Assembly: GCA_900757905.1 (NCBI GenBank)
Contig: CAAEPN010000213.1
Location: forward strand, 1 to 9,192
Length of the DNA: 9,192 nt
DNA from: Clostridia bacterium
GTDB lineage: Bacteria > Bacillota > Clostridia > Oscillospirales > CAG-382
Direction of reading: 5' to 3'
A program made the position numbers and the translations under genes. The first letter of the stretch is position 1. Each line of letters opens with the position of its first letter. The notes under the pieces were generated by a model. It was not told the origin of the DNA, searched no databases, and saw nothing but the letters and a program-made list of their open reading frames with translations. Of the stretch, positions 1 through 7,579 are shown in pieces.

Positions 1-342
1 AAGGTTGCTGCCTAAAACGCCGATATCGTCATAACCCCATGTCAGAAAAACAAAATCCGTGCCGCACCAATCCTGAAAAATTCTGATCGCTTTATCGATA
101 TGCACAGCGTCGGCTAAAAGCTCGTCATCAATGCCGGTAAGCTTGCGGACATTGTGATTGATATGTTTTAATTCCTGCGGCTTGATATTGATTTCAAAGG
201 TATCCGTAATTTCACGGGAATCGTTCATCTTTACCGCGCCGATCTGAATGATCTCATTGGCCAGACAACGGTCGTTCTTGTATTCTATTTTCAAGCCCGG
301 AGACGGCTGATTCCATTCCATATCCAAAACTATATAGTTCAT
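1..342 (-). CDS. DEDDh-family 3'-5' exonuclease, N-terminal part (runs off window)
   Basis: Only the first 114 codons are present; the 3' end lies outside the window. The N-terminus reads MNYIVLDMEWNQ, which holds the Exo I motif of DEDD exonucleases (D7-x-E9) on the first beta strand. The segment after it (IIQIGAVKMND, about residues 31-41) is the typical second strand, and INHNVRKLTGIDDELL (61-76) is the usual helix after it. The stretch TWGYDDIGVL (101-110) carries the Exo II acidic residue (D105 or D106). The Exo III H-x(4)-D motif would lie in the missing part, so DEDDh rather than DEDDy is assigned from overall similarity. Family members remove nucleotides from 3' ends using two metal ions. 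The closest types I can think of are the single-domain Firmicutes exonucleases such as KapD-like proteins; the true substrate is unknown. The ATG is preceded by GAGG (349-352) with 6 bases of spacing. The gene has its own promoter and is probably transcribed separately from the gene upstream. Confidence 0.82.
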   Translation of the reverse strand, partial: MNYIVLDMEWNQPSPGLKIEYKNDRCLANEIIQIGAVKMNDSREITDTFEINIKPQELKHINHNVRKLTGIDDELLADAVHIDKAIRIFQDWCGTDFVFLTWGYDDIGVLGSNL

Positions 343-369
343 GTTTAACCTCGTAAAAATGATATTATT

Positions 370-398
370 ATCATACCACATTTTATAGAAACAGTCAA
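370..398 (-). promoter_or_regulatory. Sigma-A-type promoter of the exonuclease gene
   Basis: On the minus strand, TTGACT (393-398) and TATGAT (370-375) are separated by exactly 17 bases. Both hexamers are one base off consensus. Transcription would start near 363, leaving a leader of about 20 bases that contains the ribosome binding site. It sits directly after the terminator of the upstream gene. Confidence 0.8.
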
Positions 399-401
399 GA
401 C

Positions 402-436
402 AAAAAATCAACCGGCGAAGCGCTGGCTTCGCCGGT
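402..436 (-). terminator. Rho-independent terminator after the three-domain fusion gene
   Basis: A perfect 11-bp GC-rich stem (411-421 paired with 426-436) closes a 4-base loop. On the minus strand it is followed, three bases later, by six T residues (402-407). It begins 15 bases after the stop codon of the gene ending at 452, so it should end that unit and insulate it from the exonuclease promoter. In the plus direction the stem is followed by only four T residues, and no plus-strand gene precedes it. Confidence 0.88.
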
Positions 437-451
437 TTTACGCATTAATTG

Positions 452-2590
452 TTAAAAATACTCATCCGCCATAGGAAATCCGTTTCCGGCAAGAAAATCG
501 TATATTTCGTATAAGCGCGCGGTCGGATATTCCTCTTTACGGTGGCAATCCGAGCCGATACCGATACGAAGTCCGGATTCGAGGACGATCCTCTGCTTAT
601 CCTTATCGCGGAGCAGATCATCAACATAGGTGTGCTTTTGGAACTTATGAATGCTATCGTATGCCATATTCAATTCCCAAAAGATTCCTGCGTCGGCAAG
701 CTGCTTGAAGAAAGTAAGCGGATCAAGGCCTCGTTCGGCAGCATAGGCAAACAGATCGGTATGTGCAATGCCGCAGCGGATCTTCATTTTTTTGCAGAAG
801 CCGATCGGATCCTCATAAGCAAGGCTGTCCTTATTGGAAATGTGTTCGATAAGAGCATAATCGCAATCGGCGATCTCCTGCGGATCTTTGATATCAAACA
901 TATTCGGAAGAGTCGGAATCTCTATGCCGCACAATACTTTGATGCGGTCGCTGTATTTGGGGGCAAGGTCGCGAATCTTGCGGATATACGATGCTTTTCT
1001 ATCGCCGATACCGTAGGAATGATCGGTAATACCGACTAACTTCACACCGTTTTCGATAGCGGTGGAAATGACTTTTTCCGGGCGGTCGATTCCGCAGGCC
1101 GAGTAAAGCGTGTGCGTATGAAGGTCAAACACTTCGCGTTTTGCTTCGCGCTCGATCATTTCAATCGACGGTACATAGTCGCCGTGGCCACGAATTTCGA
1201 AAATAACCGGCGCTTTGTTTAATACGCCGATATTCCAACAACGGAAGAAAGAAGCAAGCGAGATAAGCGCACCATACAGCTCCGTAAACGGTCTGTGATT
1301 TTCAAGTCCCTCCGGTGTGCGGATGACCTGATGAATATGATAGCCGACTACAAACCGTCCGGTTTCGGCATACCATGTGCCGAGCGGATACTTCTCGTGG
1401 AACGGCGGATTGTTGCGGGCGTGTCCGATATCGAGATTCAAACCGATGCTTCGAGGGCATCTCTCTTGCAGACGTTTCATAAACGAAACGCACTCTTCCG
1501 GCAGATAGCCGAAACGGCGTGTGGAGTCCGGACGATCTTTTTTGGTCATATGCATGTTTTCCACGCCGATGACGCATTTATTCGGGAGCATGGCAAATCG
1601 ACGCACCAAAAATTCGACAATTTGTTCGAATGCTTCTTTGTTCTTCCGAACCGTCTCAAGCGTGGCGACCGGTACATGCAAGGTTACGCGGTCAGCACCA
1701 AGGTACATAGCAAGTTTGACAAATAAGTCCCATTTTTCGATATCGGCAGTCAGCTCGCCGGAAAAACCGACTTCGGGCGCATGCATGGATAAATTGTTTC
1801 CGCCGTTCTTGCGCCATGCAAGAATATGCGAAAGCAATTCTTCACGCGGGATATCCAAGCAGTTCGGGCGAAGCTCGATACAGCGTAAACCGTGATTTGC
1901 CGCAAAATCGATGTCGTTTATCGGGTCGAAGCAGGAAATGCCGATGTATTTCGGCAAATCGGACGGCATCGGACAGAAGAAATAGGTCTTCTCAATTTGA
2001 CGCGTCTTAGTGTCAAAATAGGTAATGCACGGATTTTCGCCAATCGACTTATCCGGGTCAAGAGCCTGTAAGGAATAATCGTTTCCGAAAGTGCCGCTTT
2101 GGTGAAGATGCCCGTAAAAGACAAGCGTATCGGGATGCGCGGCGCGCCAAGCGTTAAAGCGCTCGCGCTCAGTTTCGGCAAGACTGCCGGCCGGATGGTG
2201 CATGACGACGATATCGCCTTTTTCGGCTTTTTCAATGAGCGCATAGGTTTGCTCGTCGATCTTACCGTCAGCGTCGTTTACGGCATAGACCGTAAGCTCA
2301 TCAAAATGATTGACGCAAGGCGAAGCAAGAGCCTTTAAATAAGATATGTTTTTTTCAGTACGGTAATCGGAGTTGCCGGGCAATGCGACATACGGAACTC
2401 CGAGCGAATTCATTTTTTTGATAAAGCGTTTGGCGGCAAAAATATTACCGTCGGAAGTGATGTCGCCGGCATAAACGACCAAATCAGGACGTTTGCGGGA
2501 AATGTCGGCGCATGCGTAATCAAACGCTTCGTATTGTACGGTATTTTTGTTGTAGCCTAAATGCAAATCGCATAAAAAGCAAATGTTCAT
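452..2590 (-). CDS. Three-domain fusion: metallophosphoesterase, endonuclease IV-like TIM barrel, PHP phosphoesterase
   Basis: This is a 712-residue soluble protein with no signal peptide or membrane segment. Domain 1 (about 1-205) is a calcineurin-like metallophosphoesterase with all its metal motifs: D8-x-H10, G42-D43, G72-N73-S74-D75, H131 and G160-H-L-H163. Domain 2 (about 213-480) is a xylose-isomerase/endonuclease IV-like TIM barrel. Candidate metal ligands lie at strand ends: H270, H305, E344, D387, H390, H418 or H420, H432 and E465. Domain 3 (about 487-712) is a PHP domain with H491-x-H493, D523-H524, E557, H583, H610-x-D612 and D681-x-H683. All three domains could therefore be active on phosphate esters, whether of nucleic acids, nucleotides or sugars; the substrate cannot be read from sequence. 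The start at 2590 is chosen because GGAGG (2597-2601) sits 6 bases upstream. A longer reading from 2653 lacks such a site and would overlap the preceding gene. The gene lies 49 bases after a TIM-barrel gene on the same strand and is probably co-transcribed with it. A strong terminator follows. The domain calls are firm; the joint function is unknown. Confidence 0.88.
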   Translation of the reverse strand: MNICFLCDLHLGYNKNTVQYEAFDYACADISRKRPDLVVYAGDITSDGNIFAAKRFIKKMNSLGVPYVALPGNSDYRTEKNISYLKALASPCVNHFDELTVYAVNDADGKIDEQTYALIEKAEKGDIVVMHHPAGSLAETERERFNAWRAAHPDTLVFYGHLHQSGTFGNDYSLQALDPDKSIGENPCITYFDTKTRQIEKTYFFCPMPSDLPKYIGISCFDPINDIDFAANHGLRCIELRPNCLDIPREELLSHILAWRKNGGNNLSMHAPEVGFSGELTADIEKWDLFVKLAMYLGADRVTLHVPVATLETVRKNKEAFEQIVEFLVRRFAMLPNKCVIGVENMHMTKKDRPDSTRRFGYLPEECVSFMKRLQERCPRSIGLNLDIGHARNNPPFHEKYPLGTWYAETGRFVVGYHIHQVIRTPEGLENHRPFTELYGALISLASFFRCWNIGVLNKAPVIFEIRGHGDYVPSIEMIEREAKREVFDLHTHTLYSACGIDRPEKVISTAIENGVKLVGITDHSYGIGDRKASYIRKIRDLAPKYSDRIKVLCGIEIPTLPNMFDIKDPQEIADCDYALIEHISNKDSLAYEDPIGFCKKMKIRCGIAHTDLFAYAAERGLDPLTFFKQLADAGIFWELNMAYDSIHKFQKHTYVDDLLRDKDKQRIVLESGLRIGIGSDCHRKEEYPTARLYEIYDFLAGNGFPMADEYF

Positions 2591-2639
2591 GATGTTCCTC
2601 CGAATGTTTTGCGAAAAAATAATGGATAGCGCAAAGGAA

Positions 2640-3317
2640 TTACGGATGCTCACGGTTTTCGCGGTAAGCAGTCATAATTTCCTTAAAGATCTCGCCGTTA
2701 GACGGAGGTGTCCAGGTGATGGCGTTTGCGCCGGCATGGATGGTTTCGAGAATACTTTCGTCGGTAGGACCGCCTGTCGCGATGACCGGCAGCTTCGGGA
2801 ACTGCTGCTTTATCATTCGGACGACCTTTGGCGTAGCAGACGCTGCGGAAACATTTAAAATCGCAGCACCGGCTTCTACGCGGGCGGCAATGTCCTCATC
2901 CTCTCGCACGACCGTAACGATAGTCGGAATGTCAATGGTGCTTGTAACGTCGCGAAGCACGGTGTTTAACGTCGGCGCGTTGACTACGACGCCGGTCGCA
3001 CCCTGCATTTCGGCAAACATGGCAAGATTTACCACGCGCTGCCCACCGGTAAGCCCTCCTCCGACGCCGGCAAACACGGGAATATCTGCCGCCATAAGAA
3101 GCGCTTGCGTAATAACGGGCTGCGGTGTAAACGGATAGACCGCGATAATGGCATCCGCATTGACATTTTTGATAATACACAGATCGGTCGAGAAAACAAG
3201 GGATTTTATCCTCTTCCCAAAAACGACGATTCCGCTGCATTTTCGGATAGTTTCCGGTACACGCAGCTGAAATTTGCGCAAATTTCCGTCAATGGGAGAA
3301 GGTAATTGCTTTGGCAT
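2640..3317 (-). CDS. TIM-barrel protein of phosphate-binding type, substrate unknown
   Basis: This 225-residue protein has the alternating strand-helix pattern of a TIM barrel. Examples are the strands ADAIIAVYPF (54-63), IPVFAGVGGG (79-88), TGVVVNAPT (108-116), IPTIVTVVR (130-138), AAILNVSAA (151-159) and LPVIATGGP (176-184). The glycine-rich stretch at 84-92 and the late segment with TGGPTDESI followed by AGANAIT (181-201) resemble the phosphate-gripping end of aldolase- or ribulose-phosphate-binding-type barrels. I do not recognise a named family or a catalytic set, so no reaction is assigned. The basic N-terminal 45 residues precede the barrel core. The ATG has GGAGG (3324-3328) 6 bases upstream, and no signal peptide is visible. 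It is the first gene of a probable two-gene unit with the three-domain metalloprotein, only 49 bases downstream, so the two may act on related metabolites. Annotated relatives may be labelled simply as hydrolase. Confidence 0.75.
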   Translation of the reverse strand: MPKQLPSPIDGNLRKFQLRVPETIRKCSGIVVFGKRIKSLVFSTDLCIIKNVNADAIIAVYPFTPQPVITQALLMAADIPVFAGVGGGLTGGQRVVNLAMFAEMQGATGVVVNAPTLNTVLRDVTSTIDIPTIVTVVREDEDIAARVEAGAAILNVSAASATPKVVRMIKQQFPKLPVIATGGPTDESILETIHAGANAITWTPPSNGEIFKEIMTAYRENREHP

Positions 3318-3343
3318 GAAACCCCTCCTCTCTATTCAGAAAG

Positions 3344-3372
3344 ATTATAGTGCAGAATATACAAAAATAAAA
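3344..3372 (-). promoter_or_regulatory. Possible promoter of the TIM-barrel/fusion unit
   Basis: A perfect TATAAT lies on the minus strand at 3344-3349, 26 bases upstream of the start codon. The hexamer 17 bases further upstream (TTTTAT, 3367-3372) is a poor -35. The -10 is convincing; the -35 is not. The surrounding spacer is strongly AT-rich. Confidence 0.45.
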
Positions 3373-3477
3373 GCATATACGGTCGAACTATTTTTTAAAT
3401 TACTGTAAAATCAAAGCAAAATCAGAAAAGTTTTCACATTTTATCATTTGCATTAATATTTACTTTAATATAAATAT

Positions 3478-3518
3478 GAAAAGAACCGAGAGAGTAACTG
3501 TTCTTTTCGGTTCTTTTC
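3478..3518 (-). terminator. Hairpin after the glucan synthase gene, probable terminator
   Basis: A perfect 12-bp stem pairs 3478-3489 with 3507-3518 around a 17-base loop. It starts 22 bases after the stop codon of the minus-strand gene ending at 3541. On the minus strand the 3' arm ends in TTCTTTTC and continues into ATATTTATATT. This is U-rich but not a clean run, so termination is likely but not certain. The position between two minus-strand genes fits a terminator. Confidence 0.55.
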
Positions 3519-3520
3519 GG
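3501..3520. repeat. Tandem 10-bp direct repeat
   Basis: The decamer TTCTTTTCGG occurs twice in a row on the plus strand. The first copy and part of the second form one arm of the adjoining hairpin, so the duplication also offers a second pairing register. It probably arose by slippage. No function is evident. Confidence 0.7.
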
Positions 3521-3540
3521 CAGTATATGCGTTTTTTGAA

Positions 3541-6500
3541 TCAAATTCCGGCTGAATTCGGGAAGAATTTGGGCCTTTTTGAACGTTCCGGCTCATTTCG
3601 TGAAAACTTTACGCGGCAAATGGCAGCATCGACCGGGATCTTTTCTTCTAACAATTCCGCTGCACTTCGCATGACCGGCTCGCTCATAAAACGGCGAACC
3701 ATGCAGTCGTCAAAGCATGCGTTTGCCGCGGCAAGAATGCTCATGCCGACATGGTGCGCCATCGAGCTTTTTACAATATTTCCCTTCCCGTCCGTACACC
3801 GTGAAGGCGTAAAATCAACTGCCTCGTAAAAACCGAATTCTCCATAAGCACCGTAAGTTTTCAACTTTTCCAAATTGGCAAGCGGCAGCGAAAGATTTAA
3901 TGTCAGTGCTAAAAATGACGAATACGGCGATATCACAAGGTCTTTTTCCAAGCCGCGCTTATAACCGAGCGCCGGCACGCCGAACGCTTGATAGCCATAG
4001 TTATTCTGCTCGTCAAACGCATAAAAACCGCTTTCGGATATTCCCCACACTCTTTTACTGTCCGGTAAAACAGCCGTACGTTCCCGTCCGGCGCGAAAGG
4101 CGAAACGCAGCGCTTCGTATAAGAGTGAGCCGCGAACGGTCGGCATAAATAACGACGGCATGAAGTATTCAAACGCTGTTCCTGTCCATGAAGCGATTCC
4201 GATTCGGTCGCCGTTTTTGATCAGCGGTCGCGAAAGTGTCGACCAATGCTTTTTCGGCACATCGCGCCGTGCTGCCGCAATATAGCTTAACGTGCGCGCT
4301 TCGCTCATAAGCATATCAAACACGTAGTCGGTTTGGCTGGCATTACCGTCCTCGTCAAAGACAACGCCAAGAGCAAACAGCTCGCGCTGGGAGTTATAAA
4401 CGGCCTTTAAATCCGTTTTTGAATAGATCTTTTCAAGCCTTGCTGCAATATCTAATAGCATCGGTTCTTTGTCGGCGTATTCCTTGACGCCCTGCGCCGT
4501 AACAATAAGGCATGCAAGAAAATTACCGGTATCGACGGAAGATACATAACGCGGTTCGAGAAGCGCACCGGTTTGCGTATCATACCAGTTGTACAGATGT
4601 CCGCGCCATTTTGGCAAAGATTCTATGGTATTAAGCGTTTTATCCAAACGACTGTAAAGTTCTTTCGGGCTGATAAAATCGAAATCGCACGCGGCAAGTG
4701 CGCTTGCAAGATACAACCCGATATTGGTCGGCGACGAGCGGTGTGCGATAACGGTTTGCGGTTCAAACTGAATGTTGTCGGGAGGCAAATAACGGTCGGC
4801 TTGCGTAACGGTACTCTCGTACATGCGCCATAAATCGGCAGTGTAAGCACGCAAGACGGCGCTTTGCTTTTCCGTCGGCTTTTTTGTTTCCGGTACGGAT
4901 TCTTTTGCAGTAAAGCACGCAACGGCCGGAAAGAAAAACCACATGAGTCCGATAAGTTTCAGAATACCGTATGGAGACATGACAAACAGCAAAACGCCGA
5001 TGACTGCACCAGCTAAGTTTTTTTGTATATAGTGCAGAATACCGTTATCGCTCTGCGAATCACTTTGTGCTGCCGTTACCCATTCGAGCATGTTCTGCCG
5101 CGAAACTGTCATACGCCAAAAGGAGCGAAAGAACGCGTCAAGAGTAACAAATGCATTTTTCGGAAGCGCTGACAGCGATAACAAGAAACGCAAAAAGCTC
5201 TGCCAGATTCCGGCGGTCACGCCTTTGGAAAAAAAGCGCCGCGCCGCACACGGAAAGCTCCATGTGCATAGTAACGAACCGATATCGAATACAAGCGGCA
5301 AGAGCATAAAGGCAAGTGAAAAAAGTATCATAAGCGAAGCGGCGTTTTCGTTTAAAAAGCTTGCTGCAAGCAGGCCGAAAAAGCTGAAAACCGGTACGGC
5401 TTCGCGCCGGACATTATCGAAAAGTTTGAATTTTGACAATGCCGAAAAATTGTTATTTACCGTTTGACATCCGTTTCGGAACGTTTTTCCCAAAAACGCA
5501 AGATTCTGCACATCGCCGCGCACCCAACGGTGATGACGTCGAAAATAGGAAAGCCCGTTTTTCGGAAAGCCGTCGGTAAAGGTCGGTTCGGCCACAAGCG
5601 CTGTCCGAAGCCGCTCTCCCTCCAGAATGTCATGACTGAGGACACTGTCCTCCGGAAAAGCATAATCGGCTTGATTGACCGTCTCGTCAAAGGCATATTT
5701 ATCCAAAATGCCCTTGCCGCAGAAATTTCCGTTCCCGAAAACCGACTGATAGAAATCAAACGCCGCGAAGGAATAGATCTCCATGCCGCCCACACCGCAC
5801 ATTACGCGCGAAAACGCCGTTTTGCGTGCGGCGGCAAGCTCCGGTCCCACGCGTGGCTGCAAAATACCGTAGCCCTCGGATACACGGTGCTTTTCGGCAT
5901 CGATAACCGGACGGTTTAAGGGATGCAACATAATTCCGGCAAGCTCTTTTACTGCGTCCGGCGGCAGATTGGTATCGGCATCCAAGGTCACGACATAGCG
6001 GATGTTTTCGGCACATTTACGTTCCATGGAAGCAGACGAGGGCAAAAATACATCTTCGCCGCCGCAGAGAAAGCGGACAAGCTCCATCACTGCGCCGCGC
6101 TTTCGTTCATAGCCGATAAAAGAATTCTGCGTTTTGCAAAATGAGCGTTTTCGCATAAACAAATAGAAATGCTTGCCGTACTTTGCATTTAACGCTTCGA
6201 TACGGCTGACGGCAAAAGCGAATACTTTTTCATCGTTTGCCGCGCTTTCATGCGGATGGTCGCCATAATCACCGAGTACGCCAAAGAAAACGTTATCCAT
6301 GCCGTTGGAAAGGTATGCCTTTTCTAATCGCGAGAAAATCTCACTGTCGCTCTTTCCGCCGGTAAGAAGCGTCGTGATAACGGTCAGAACACCGTCCGAT
6401 GGCGGTAATTGTTTGATTTCCAAGCGCGGCAATTCTTCTGTTTTTACAAAGTGCGCAAATAGCTTGTCAAGAACCGCTTTTACCGCTTCCCAAACCGGAA

Positions 6501-7431
6501 AGATCAGCAAAAGTGACCAAAGCGTATAAAAGCAGAGGAATCCAATGAGCCCGACAGTCAAAGCCGCTAATAGAACAGAATAGCAGATCCCGACTGTTTT
6601 GTTTTTGGGACAAAAGAGATATGCGCCCACATGCCGCATTCGTTCGCTTTCCGATTTGGCGGCTTTGTCGTAGATTTCCTTGGCAAATTCCGTTTCGCTA
6701 ACTTTCTTCTTTTTTGCGAACAAGGATATCTGTTTGCGATAGGTATTCTTGGTACGCTCGGTCATTTTGGGATAAAAACCGGCCGGGTCAGCATTTAAAT
6801 AGCGTTCGGTCTCAGAATAAGCAAAACTTTTTTCGAAGCGGAAGGAATCAAGTCTATGCAAAGCGGCAAAATAAAACGATAGCTTTTCCGCAGCTTTTCT
6901 TTGCGAGTTTTTGTCTAAAGTCAGGCTGGCGCAGACAAGCGCGATACGGTTGATAACCGCCGCACCAAACAAAATCGGAAAGCTGTAAATGTCGTCGATG
7001 GAGGGACTTTCGGCTTCATATGCAAAACAGGCCGCAAGAAAAGCTTCCACTGCGCTGTCATCAAAACTTGCGGCGTTTCTTTCCAAATACTCTAAATAGC
7101 GGATAAAAATCATGTAATAGCGCGGCAAGGGCGTAACAGTAGCTTCTTCACGCTGAATATGCGGAAATTTCCGTAAAATTGGCAGAAGATCCCGGAATTT
7201 TTCATCAAGCAGATAATAGTTATCGGCGATCCATTCATAGGCTTTGGGAAGCGGTTCGCCGGTTTTGTCTATGGCAAGCGCTGCGTCCTTTATCCGGGAT
7301 GTCACACGTTTATCATCTTGCAATCGTCCTTTTAATTTAGCTGCGCTTATCGTCCCGTTTTTCGGAAATTCTTTTAAAATCTGCTTTGCTGCTTCTTTGT
7401 TTTTTCGGTAAAGCTGTGCTGTATCTGTCAT
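3541..7431 (-). CDS. Cyclic beta-1,2-glucan synthase-like protein (GT84 plus glucoamylase-like domain, no GH94)
   Basis: The protein has 1,296 residues. An N-terminal region (about 1-270) contains LPKAYEWIADNYYLL (61-75), typical of NdvB/Cgs synthases. Two membrane helices follow (about 281-318). A GT84 glycosyltransferase domain (about 345-670) shows the D484-x-D486 metal/UDP-glucose motif, PEDSVLSHDILEGER (593-607) and RRHHRWVRGD (631-640). About four more helices lie at 680-716 and 806-841. The last part (about 855-1265) is the glucoamylase-like domain, now linked to ring closure (GH189), with LYNWYDTQTG (946-955), SWTGTAFEY (1081-1089), ESGFYAFD (1133-1140) and MAHHVGMS (1224-1231). Known synthases of about 2,800 residues use UDP-glucose at the membrane and carry a C-terminal GH94 phosphorylase-like region that sets chain length. 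Here the protein stops about 30 residues after the glucoamylase-like domain, and the following spacer is AT-rich and noncoding. The ATG at 7431 is preferred, with AAAGGG (7443-7448) 11 bases upstream. A TTG at 7518 would add 29 Cys-rich residues and has no ribosome binding site. Confidence 0.85.
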   Translation of the reverse strand: MTDTAQLYRKNKEAAKQILKEFPKNGTISAAKLKGRLQDDKRVTSRIKDAALAIDKTGEPLPKAYEWIADNYYLLDEKFRDLLPILRKFPHIQREEATVTPLPRYYMIFIRYLEYLERNAASFDDSAVEAFLAACFAYEAESPSIDDIYSFPILFGAAVINRIALVCASLTLDKNSQRKAAEKLSFYFAALHRLDSFRFEKSFAYSETERYLNADPAGFYPKMTERTKNTYRKQISLFAKKKKVSETEFAKEIYDKAAKSESERMRHVGAYLFCPKNKTVGICYSVLLAALTVGLIGFLCFYTLWSLLLIFPVWEAVKAVLDKLFAHFVKTEELPRLEIKQLPPSDGVLTVITTLLTGGKSDSEIFSRLEKAYLSNGMDNVFFGVLGDYGDHPHESAANDEKVFAFAVSRIEALNAKYGKHFYLFMRKRSFCKTQNSFIGYERKRGAVMELVRFLCGGEDVFLPSSASMERKCAENIRYVVTLDADTNLPPDAVKELAGIMLHPLNRPVIDAEKHRVSEGYGILQPRVGPELAAARKTAFSRVMCGVGGMEIYSFAAFDFYQSVFGNGNFCGKGILDKYAFDETVNQADYAFPEDSVLSHDILEGERLRTALVAEPTFTDGFPKNGLSYFRRHHRWVRGDVQNLAFLGKTFRNGCQTVNNNFSALSKFKLFDNVRREAVPVFSFFGLLAASFLNENAASLMILFSLAFMLLPLVFDIGSLLCTWSFPCAARRFFSKGVTAGIWQSFLRFLLSLSALPKNAFVTLDAFFRSFWRMTVSRQNMLEWVTAAQSDSQSDNGILHYIQKNLAGAVIGVLLFVMSPYGILKLIGLMWFFFPAVACFTAKESVPETKKPTEKQSAVLRAYTADLWRMYESTVTQADRYLPPDNIQFEPQTVIAHRSSPTNIGLYLASALAACDFDFISPKELYSRLDKTLNTIESLPKWRGHLYNWYDTQTGALLEPRYVSSVDTGNFLACLIVTAQGVKEYADKEPMLLDIAARLEKIYSKTDLKAVYNSQRELFALGVVFDEDGNASQTDYVFDMLMSEARTLSYIAAARRDVPKKHWSTLSRPLIKNGDRIGIASWTGTAFEYFMPSLFMPTVRGSLLYEALRFAFRAGRERTAVLPDSKRVWGISESGFYAFDEQNNYGYQAFGVPALGYKRGLEKDLVISPYSSFLALTLNLSLPLANLEKLKTYGAYGEFGFYEAVDFTPSRCTDGKGNIVKSSMAHHVGMSILAAANACFDDCMVRRFMSEPVMRSAAELLEEKIPVDAAICRVKFSRNEPERSKRPKFFPNSAGI

Positions 7432-7547
7432 GGCGCACTCTGCCCTTTCGCATGGTTTTGCGCATAGTTTTTGCAGTTTTTCCGAGTTTATACAATACAG
7501 GATTTTTATGTTTTTCAAAAAAAAATAAAGTTTTTTTCAAAAACCTC

Positions 7548-7575
7548 TTGACAAAATCCGAAAAGCGTGTATAAT
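7548..7575 (+). promoter_or_regulatory. Sigma-A-type promoter of the PerR-rubrerythrin-rubredoxin operon
   Basis: TTGACA (7548-7553) and TATAAT (7570-7575) are both perfect consensus hexamers with a 16-base spacer. Dense A and T tracts just upstream (7502-7543) could act as an UP element. Transcription would start near 7582, inside the PerR-like operator, so an occupied operator should block the polymerase. Confidence 0.9.
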
Positions 7576-7579
7576 GATA

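Noticed and set aside
542..1039. Plus-strand open frame of 165 codons
   Set aside because: It lies wholly inside the PHP-encoding part of the minus-strand fusion gene, whose motifs are clear. The antisense product shows no recognisable domain.
1295..1895. Overlapping plus-strand open frames of 143 and 124 codons
   Set aside because: They are antisense to the TIM-barrel part of the fusion gene, with no credible domain content.
2591..2653. Upstream extension of the fusion protein by 21 residues
   Set aside because: It has no ribosome binding site and would overlap the end of the preceding gene. The GGAGG directly before 2590 and the start of the metallophosphoesterase strand at MNICFLCDLH decide the start.
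3318..3540. Decayed GH94 remnant or frameshifted continuation of the synthase
   Set aside because: The 223 bases after the stop are AT-rich and contain a hairpin and a -10-like box. None of the frames resembles GH94 sequence.
7432..7518. TTG start adding 29 residues to the glucan synthase
   Set aside because: There is no ribosome binding site before it, the extra residues are Cys-rich and unlike the family, and the stretch is AT-rich like the spacer.
7441..7547. Promoter for the glucan synthase gene on the minus strand
   Set aside because: TATAAA at 7487-7492 is a possible -10, but the only TTGAAA lies 20 bases further upstream, too far for a normal spacer. The region is too AT-rich to trust the match.
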